A stretch of DNA of 64,000 bases, taken from Methanosaeta sp. PtaU1.Bin060. Lineage in GTDB: Archaea > Halobacteriota > Methanosarcinia > Methanotrichales > Methanotrichaceae. Each line of letters begins with the position of its first letter. Within the stretch, counting starts at the first letter, position 1. Below the pieces are notes generated by a model, which did not search any database, was not told the DNA's origin, and worked only from the letters and a program-made list of their open reading frames with translations. Where the stretch lies: positions 54,926-118,925 of the forward strand of contig MVRK01000135.1 in NCBI GenBank assembly GCA_002067365.1. Reading direction: 5' to 3'. The translations under genes and the position numbers were made by a program. This document shows positions 59,219-64,000 of the stretch, in pieces.

Positions 59219-60298
59219 TCAGCTTTTCTGCAGCGTCGGATAATCGATGTATCCCTTCTCTTCCCCTGCATAATAGGTCTTAATGTCAGGCGAGTTCAGA
59301 GGCGCATTCTTCTTGAAGCGCTCTGGCAAGTCCGGATTCGCCAAGAACAGGCTGCCATATGAGATGAGATCAGCTTCTTTCTTCCGGATGGCCTCGTCTC
59401 CCTTCTTGGCGTCATAGCCCCCATTCAGAATAAAAGATCCCTCGAAGATCTCGCGGATGGCAGGGGCGAGCCTCTCTTCAGGCAAAACGAGCTGCGGCTC
59501 GCTCACGCGCTCTATCATGTGAAGATATCCGAGCCTGAGCCGATTCAGCTCCTTCGCCAGATAGGAAAAGGTCTCCAGGGGATCCGAATCGGACATCGAA
59601 TACATCTGAAAATGGGGCGAGATCCTGTACCCAACCCTTTCAGCGCCAAAAACATCTATAACTGCTCTTGCGACCTCAAGAGGCAGACGTGCGCGGTTCT
59701 TCAAATTACCGCCGTATTGATCAGCTCTGTTATTTGAGCCGTCCCTCAGGAATTGATCCAGCAGATAGCCATTGGCTCCGTGGATCTCCACGCCATCAAA
59801 GCCCGCAGCCTTTGCGTTCATGGCTGCATTCTTATATTGATCTATGATGCAGGGCATCTCATCGAGTCCAAGAGCACGTGGGACCCCGATCTTCTTTTTG
59901 CCCGATGGCGTGTGGATCTCTCCCGCCACAGGAAGAGCTGAAGGCGCAACAGGCAGCTTTCCCTCAAGAAAAGTGGGGTGGGATACTCGTCCTGTATGCC
60001 AGAGCTGAAGGAAGATCTTGCTTCCTGCATGGTGAACGGCATCTGTCACCTTCATCCAGCCTGCGACCTGCCCGGGGGAATAAATCCCTGGCGTGCGAAT
60101 GTAACCGACTCCTTGAGGGCTGACCTGCGATCCCTCTGTGATGATCAAGCCGGCCTGCGATCTCTGTGCATAATAAGTAACAGCCAATGGACTTGGGATG
60201 TTCCCATCCTCGATGGCCCGGCAGCGAGTCATGGGCGCCATGACCATGCGGTTCGCAAGCTCAATATCACCCAATCTGTACTGTGAGAAAAGATCCAT
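59219..60298 (-). CDS. Old-yellow-enzyme-like alkene/flavin reductase
   Basis: The FMN TIM barrel is seen: NRMVMAPMTRCRAIEDGNIP, HTGRVSHP, FDGVEIHGANGYLLDQFLRD, then NNRADQYGGNLKNRARLPLE and a C-terminal GGYDAKKG. HGANGYLLDQF matches the OYE core. Such enzymes reduce alkenes or nitro compounds with NAD(P)H. This is more of a bacterial-type enzyme and may have been acquired. ATG 60298 is used with GGAGGCGATGG upstream. It is followed 28 bases on by the Bcp gene. Confidence 0.9.
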   Translation of the reverse strand: MDLFSQYRLGDIELANRMVMAPMTRCRAIEDGNIPSPLAVTYYAQRSQAGLIITEGSQVSPQGVGYIRTPGIYSPGQVAGWMKVTDAVHHAGSKIFLQLWHTGRVSHPTFLEGKLPVAPSALPVAGEIHTPSGKKKIGVPRALGLDEMPCIIDQYKNAAMNAKAAGFDGVEIHGANGYLLDQFLRDGSNNRADQYGGNLKNRARLPLEVARAVIDVFGAERVGYRISPHFQMYSMSDSDPLETFSYLAKELNRLRLGYLHMIERVSEPQLVLPEERLAPAIREIFEGSFILNGGYDAKKGDEAIRKKEADLISYGSLFLANPDLPERFKKNAPLNSPDIKTYYAGEEKGYIDYPTLQKS

Positions 60299-60323
60299 TA
60301 TCCATCGCCTCCGTGAATCCATC

Positions 60324-60914
60324 TCAATTGCCAGTCATACTCTTTCGCACCTCATCGATCTTCAACGGGTTGAGGGGCTTGCAGATGATCTCGTTGACCC
60401 TCAATCTCCTGAGGTGCTGTGTCGAGGCAGCCTGCATGACCAAGGCTGTATCAGAGCCGGATGCTGTGCCTGCGACTGCTATCACCTTTTCGCCGCCCTT
60501 CACGAGGCCAGCATCTGCGGACATGAGAACTATTTCGAAAGCTACTTTGACGCCCTGGCAGAAGCAACGAAGAAGGTTCGCCATGGTGGTTGCGCTATTT
60601 GAACCATAGAAATCGTCTGTATGGAAGAGCATTGTGCCGAAGTGCACCTCATGGCCCGAATCTCTCAGGTCCTTGACGAGCTCGGGCGGGAAGGCGTTCA
60701 TCTCCCTGTGAAAATCGAACTGATGGGGTACTACTATCAATCTCACATCTTGATCCCTGAAGAAGTTCATGGCTCTTCTGGCTGTGGAGCCTGTGGTGGA
60801 AGCAAGCACAATCTTCCCTATATCTTTGCTTTTCAATCTCTCCCGAACCAAATTGAATGTGGCCTCTGTATTTTTTGCGCCCCCATCCTCGAAATAGGTT
60901 ATCTTGCTCTCCAT
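60324..60914 (-). CDS. Pyruvate-kinase-C-terminal-like protein
   Basis: The protein is a stand-alone version of the C-terminal alpha/beta domain of pyruvate kinase, with IVLASTTGSTARRAMNFF and KVAFEIVLMSADAGLVKGGE and a C-terminal GGEKVIAVAGTASGSDTALV. The catalytic barrel is absent, so it does not have kinase activity. Stand-alone forms occur in archaea and may be regulatory. It is the first gene of the operon with the OYE-like and Bcp genes. GAGGT lies upstream of ATG 60914. Confidence 0.85.
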   Translation of the reverse strand: MESKITYFEDGGAKNTEATFNLVRERLKSKDIGKIVLASTTGSTARRAMNFFRDQDVRLIVVPHQFDFHREMNAFPPELVKDLRDSGHEVHFGTMLFHTDDFYGSNSATTMANLLRCFCQGVKVAFEIVLMSADAGLVKGGEKVIAVAGTASGSDTALVMQAASTQHLRRLRVNEIICKPLNPLKIDEVRKSMTGN

Positions 60915-61085
60915 AAGAGACCTCTTCTCGTTTTCTGACCTCTTTATTATCTGATCTCTTCGGACTTATTTTTTTTCTTTGTTTTGGAGCAGGATTGGAA
61001 CCTGCCCATCGAATATTCGAGCATTCGAGCCAGGATCTTAAGAGAGCATGGCCATCTTGTGCATATGCAATATGCGCATCATCTC

Positions 61086-61772
61086 TCAGGTGCGCGCCTC
61101 GGTTCGAATGCCGTTGGCGATCCCTTTCCAGGGCTCTCCATCTGTCGAGAATGCCCTGTAATCTCCTGAAAGGGTGTTGCCGTTCATCGTGAGAGTGAGC
61201 CTGTAAAGGCCAGTTCCCGAAGAGGTCACATCCAGGTCCAGTTTATCCCCTTCAAGAGAGCCGGAAGCAGAAGCCTGCTGGGTATCGCCACCATCATTGA
61301 TGGTGCCTATGCCAAAGACAGCATCCTCAGACTGAAAGAGGTTCAGGGCGAGCTGCCTTGTCTTGCTGTCCCTGAGCTCAAACGACCACGTCCCGGCGAT
61401 CCCAGAGGAGGATGCCGGTTGCCTACCTGCCTGAGGCTCTTCTCCGCCTATGAGATTGGTCGTCTGGAATTGGGTCGTGCCACCAGCAGAAGCCGAGCTT
61501 CTCGATGCCTCAGGAGTCGTGCTGTTCCCTGATAGCTTGCTTGGCATTGTGAAGTTGATGCCGTATTCCTTGCTCCACTTCTTTCTTGATTCCTGTGGGG
61601 TCTCATAGGTGCCTTCGAATATTCCTCTGCTCTCATTGATCAACTGGTCTGCAGATTTGCCAGCTGGATCGTAGATGGAGGTGGCATTCCCTGAGAACAA
61701 CGCGATCAGTACCATCAATAGCGTGATCGCCGAGCAGACCATGCGAATGCGAGGTGTTGGAATCCAATCCAA
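61086..61772 (-). CDS. Secreted protein, 228 residues
   Basis: A signal peptide (RMVCSAITLLMVLIALFSGN) is followed by a serine-rich linker and a C-terminal beta domain (GIAGTWSFELRDSKTRQLAL, LDLDVTSSGTGLYRLTLTMN, GNTLSGDYRAFSTDGEPWKG). The GTWSFEL...LTLTMNGNTLSG pattern is that of small beta-barrel domains found in secreted proteins, such as lipocalin-like ones. Role unknown. The 12-base palindrome at 61009-61020 and a short stem lie after its stop. Confidence 0.65.
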   Translation of the reverse strand: MDWIPTPRIRMVCSAITLLMVLIALFSGNATSIYDPAGKSADQLINESRGIFEGTYETPQESRKKWSKEYGINFTMPSKLSGNSTTPEASRSSASAGGTTQFQTTNLIGGEEPQAGRQPASSSGIAGTWSFELRDSKTRQLALNLFQSEDAVFGIGTINDGGDTQQASASGSLEGDKLDLDVTSSGTGLYRLTLTMNGNTLSGDYRAFSTDGEPWKGIANGIRTEART

Positions 61773-61788
61773 GACCGCGCCAGGATCA

Positions 61789-62589
61789 TCAGATTCGGGA
61801 TAAATCTTTCTCAGCCTCCACTTCCAGCCTCACCATATTCACATGGATCTGCTCATCATCGTCCAGGGGATGTGTCGATGCATATCTTTCCACTATCTCA
61901 TCGACGAAGTCGCGCCGAAATTCATCCGGCACCCTCTCAATATAAGGCAACCATGTGCTCTCTATCCATGACGCTAAGCCGCTTCTGCCAGGCTGCGCCA
62001 TATCTTTTAAGATCAGCTCCACTCTTACGGCCCTCAATCCAGCCTGTGAAAGCCAGTGCCTGTATTCTTCGGGTCCATAGAACCCATAGGGAAACGGGAA
62101 GCCCTTGAAGTATTTAGCCCATCTATCTTCGGAGATCATTTTGTCCACCGCCACAAGGATCTCCTCCGCATTTCCCGCGCCTCCGAACTGAAGGAAAAGC
62201 CTGCCGCCCGGTTTCAGGCTGCGCTTGATTCCCTCAAGAACCGGCCCATGATCCAGAATCCAGTGAAGGCAGGCGAAGGAGACGACCAGATCGAACTCAT
62301 TCTCATATCCGATCTCCGACGCGTCCCCGAACTGAAAGGAGAGGTTGGGCCAAATAGATGGTGGAAACTTGCCATTGGCAAAGCTTATCATCTCCCGGGA
62401 GCTATCGATCCCGACCACAGAGCCATGGGGCAAAAGGGTGGCGATCTGCGCTGTGATTTTCCCGTCACCACATCCGATATCAAGGACGCGTTCATCTCCT
62501 CTGATATGTATCTTGGAGATGAGCTCATCAGCCCACTTCTTCTGCGCCGATGAGCTTCTTGCGTACGCCTCCGGGTTCCATTTGCGCAT
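61789..62589 (-). CDS. SAM-dependent class I methyltransferase (Tam-like)
   Basis: The VLDIGCGDGKIT motif (35-46) is the SAM-binding motif I, and the layout MRKWNPEAYARSSSAQKKWA through FACLHWILDHG is that of trans-aconitate methyltransferase and small-molecule methyltransferases of the Tam family. The C-terminal cap follows (HWLSQAGLRAVRVELILKDM). The substrate is unknown. It stands 16 bases upstream of the secreted protein gene at 61086, so they may be co-transcribed. Confidence 0.85.
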   Translation of the reverse strand: MRKWNPEAYARSSSAQKKWADELISKIHIRGDERVLDIGCGDGKITAQIATLLPHGSVVGIDSSREMISFANGKFPPSIWPNLSFQFGDASEIGYENEFDLVVSFACLHWILDHGPVLEGIKRSLKPGGRLFLQFGGAGNAEEILVAVDKMISEDRWAKYFKGFPFPYGFYGPEEYRHWLSQAGLRAVRVELILKDMAQPGRSGLASWIESTWLPYIERVPDEFRRDFVDEIVERYASTHPLDDDEQIHVNMVRLEVEAEKDLSRI

Positions 62590-62713
62590 CTCATCAACCC
62601 TTCAATCTCATCCATAGATGCTTTTAGAATAAGAATTTTATTGTGGCGGCGTTATAGCCGGATGAATATGATGTCAGGACAAGAGATTTTATCTATCCTG
62701 GCGCCATCTTGAG

Positions 62714-63100
62714 ATGCAGATGCAGAAAATGAACTACTGGGAGAGGCAGAAATCCTTCTGGAAAACGCCTGCAGGATTGGCGATCTGGTTTGTGCTGCTG
62801 GTGGCGATCCTTGGCGGTGGACTGCTGGCGCTCAATCGTTTCGTCTCCCCATATCCTGTCATCGAGTCCTTTGATGCCGATCCTGCGGTCATCCGGGCGG
62901 GCGAGGCCACCAACCTGAGCTGGAGTGTGATTGGAGCAAGCGATGTGTTCCTGGATCATGGGATCGGCCAGATAGATCTAAAGGGCTTCGAGAGGGTCAT
63001 GCCATCCGAGACGACGATATATGAGCTTGCGGCTGTGAATGGGAGCAGGAACAGGTCCATGCAGGTGAAGGTGATGGTTCATCCTCAGGATAAAACTTAA
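62714..63100 (+). CDS. Membrane-anchored Ig-like protein, 128 residues
   Basis: A cytosolic basic stretch (MQMQKMNYWERQKSFWKTPA) is followed by one membrane helix (GLAIWFVLLVAILGGGLLAL) and an extracellular region of about 80 residues with Ig-like strands (ATNLSWSVIGASDVFLDHGI). The first ATG (62714) is used, but starts 6 and 15 bases on are possible. It is before the thermonuclease gene. Its function is unknown. Confidence 0.65.
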   Translation: MQMQKMNYWERQKSFWKTPAGLAIWFVLLVAILGGGLLALNRFVSPYPVIESFDADPAVIRAGEATNLSWSVIGASDVFLDHGIGQIDLKGFERVMPSETTIYELAAVNGSRNRSMQVKVMVHPQDKT

Positions 63101-63187
63101 TATGTTTGAGGGGCTTGTTGATCAGGACATCGCTGGCTGAGGGGGTCTGAAAAAACGGGCGTCGTCGTTGAGAGAAGGCTATCAATA

Positions 63188-63790
63188 TTGATTCTGACAT
63201 GGGCTCTGATGATCCTGCTGAATGGCATAGCCGCAGCAGCCGTCGATGAGACATATGGGGTGGTCACGAAGGCGGTTGACGGTGATACCATCTACGTCAC
63301 CATCCAGAAGGCCGACCCGAGGATCGTCAGCAACATAGAGAGCATCCGCCTGGCAGATGTGAACTCCCCCGAGTTGAGCGCCTCAGGAGGATCTGCCGCA
63401 AGGGATTTCACATATGCGGTTCTGGTGGGCAAGAGGGTTTACCTGGACATCGATGACATGGCTGCCCGCGATGAATACGGACGGCTGGTCTGTGTCGTGT
63501 ACCTCTCAGGAGCATACGGCCAGCCCCTGACAGCGCCCTGCTTCAACCGAATGCTGGTGGACTCAGGACATGCAATGATCGACAACTTCACAGACAACGA
63601 GTTTGATCCCAAGGATTGGTGGTCGGTATCCGGACAGAGAACTGCGACAAGCTCTGCTGAGAGCCAGCTTCAGGATCTGCTTGGCCCGCTCCGAGAGTCA
63701 GCTGAAGAAGAGCTGAATAAAGAGGCGAAGAACGCCCTGAATTGGCTTGGAAGCCAGATCTCGAATCAGCTCACAGTCCAGAGAACATAA
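63188..63790 (+). CDS. Secreted thermonuclease (SNase)-like protein
   Basis: The N-terminus is a signal peptide (MILTWALMILLNGIAAAAVD, with TTG start). The OB-fold nuclease has VDGDT, IRLADVNSPEL (active-site Arg and Glu) and EYGRLVC (second Arg), so all catalytic residues of the family are present. The last 40 residues are an unrelated helical tail. It degrades DNA or RNA outside the cell or at the surface. The start is uncertain because no ribosome site is visible. Confidence 0.88.
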   Translation: MILTWALMILLNGIAAAAVDETYGVVTKAVDGDTIYVTIQKADPRIVSNIESIRLADVNSPELSASGGSAARDFTYAVLVGKRVYLDIDDMAARDEYGRLVCVVYLSGAYGQPLTAPCFNRMLVDSGHAMIDNFTDNEFDPKDWWSVSGQRTATSSAESQLQDLLGPLRESAEEELNKEAKNALNWLGSQISNQLTVQRT

Positions 63791-64000
63791 AAATTCGGCG
63801 GCTGCAGGAAAGGGCGAGCCAGTGACTCTTTGCGAATAGAATGGCGATTGAGATCATCCAGTGGCCCCCATCCCAGATGCCAACTGTGGATGACAAAACA
63901 CCTTATCGATCTTAAGGTGGATCTTTTTCTTCTTCGTCTTCAGGCCCCTGAAAAATAGAAGACAAATTGAAATAAGAAAAATTTGATAAACTTCTCGTTA
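63791..64000. other. Intergenic end of window
   Basis: No gene is seen in the last 210 bases. The final 80 bases are AT-rich and probably hold the promoter of a gene beyond the window. Confidence 0.4.

Overview
The window reads as a stretch of a methanogenic archaeon's chromosome, most likely Methanothrix (Methanotrichales) or a close relative. The evidence is GGTGA/GGAGGT ribosome sites, TATA-box promoters, many leaderless or TTG/GTG starts, archaeal-type genes (GMP synthase subunit B, a Drg-type GTPase, the ArvA/ArvB/ArvC set, AmrA, a geranylgeranyl-reductase-like flavoprotein), the methanofuran gene mfnB, and many small secreted proteins of no known family. Genus is inferred from gene style, not from a marker gene.

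Positions 1-13049 are an accessory region ending at a tRNA-Ser(GCU). It has three parts. (a) A visibly AT-rich plus-strand cassette at 1-4194: a ComEC-type metallo-beta-lactamase protein (cut by the window edge), a 782-residue protein fusing E2-like, E1-like and JAB deubiquitinase-like domains, and a four-helix membrane protein. This is a prokaryotic ubiquitin-like conjugation/deconjugation module and the best candidate for an undescribed system here. (b) Small AT-rich minus-strand genes at 4297-5722: a 49-residue zinc ribbon, an M78 (ImmA/IrrE-like) metalloprotease and an overlapping cysteine-rich protein. (c) A minus-strand replicon-like block at 5837-12889: small coiled-coil proteins, a helicase-primase fusion, a likely Sm-like protein, two AbrB-type regulators and a tyrosine integrase next to the tRNA. 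The left end of this element is not visible.

From 13.1 to 64 kb the sequence is ordinary host chromosome. A decayed or gene-poor stretch (13.2-14.05 kb) leads to two secreted proteins, a metallophosphoesterase, a nitroreductase and a pentapeptide-repeat membrane protein. An operon at 19.0-23.96 kb makes a diacetamido-uronic-acid nucleotide sugar (aminotransferase, C3-oxidoreductase, acetyltransferase, 6-dehydrogenase, glycosyltransferase) and is probably for surface glycans; a separate sugar-nucleotidyltransferase lies at 26.4-27.7 kb. At 29.7-30.4 kb two divergent winged-helix regulators share palindromic operators. Then come an MFS carrier, serA, mfnB with a divergent HisA-like gene, an AglD-like membrane protein, amt-glnK, guaAB, a Drg GTPase, the arvA-arvB-arvC operon implicated in archaeal vesicle formation, a radical SAM protein, argG, amrA and rubrerythrin.

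The last 14 kb holds a CHAT-STAND-TPR protein in an operon with an ICMT-like methyltransferase, a CDF metal transporter, a YjbQ protein, a GGR-family flavoprotein, a three-gene operon (pyruvate-kinase-C-terminal-like protein, old-yellow-enzyme-like reductase, Bcp peroxiredoxin), a SAM methyltransferase and a secreted thermonuclease-like protein, interspersed with secreted proteins of unknown role.
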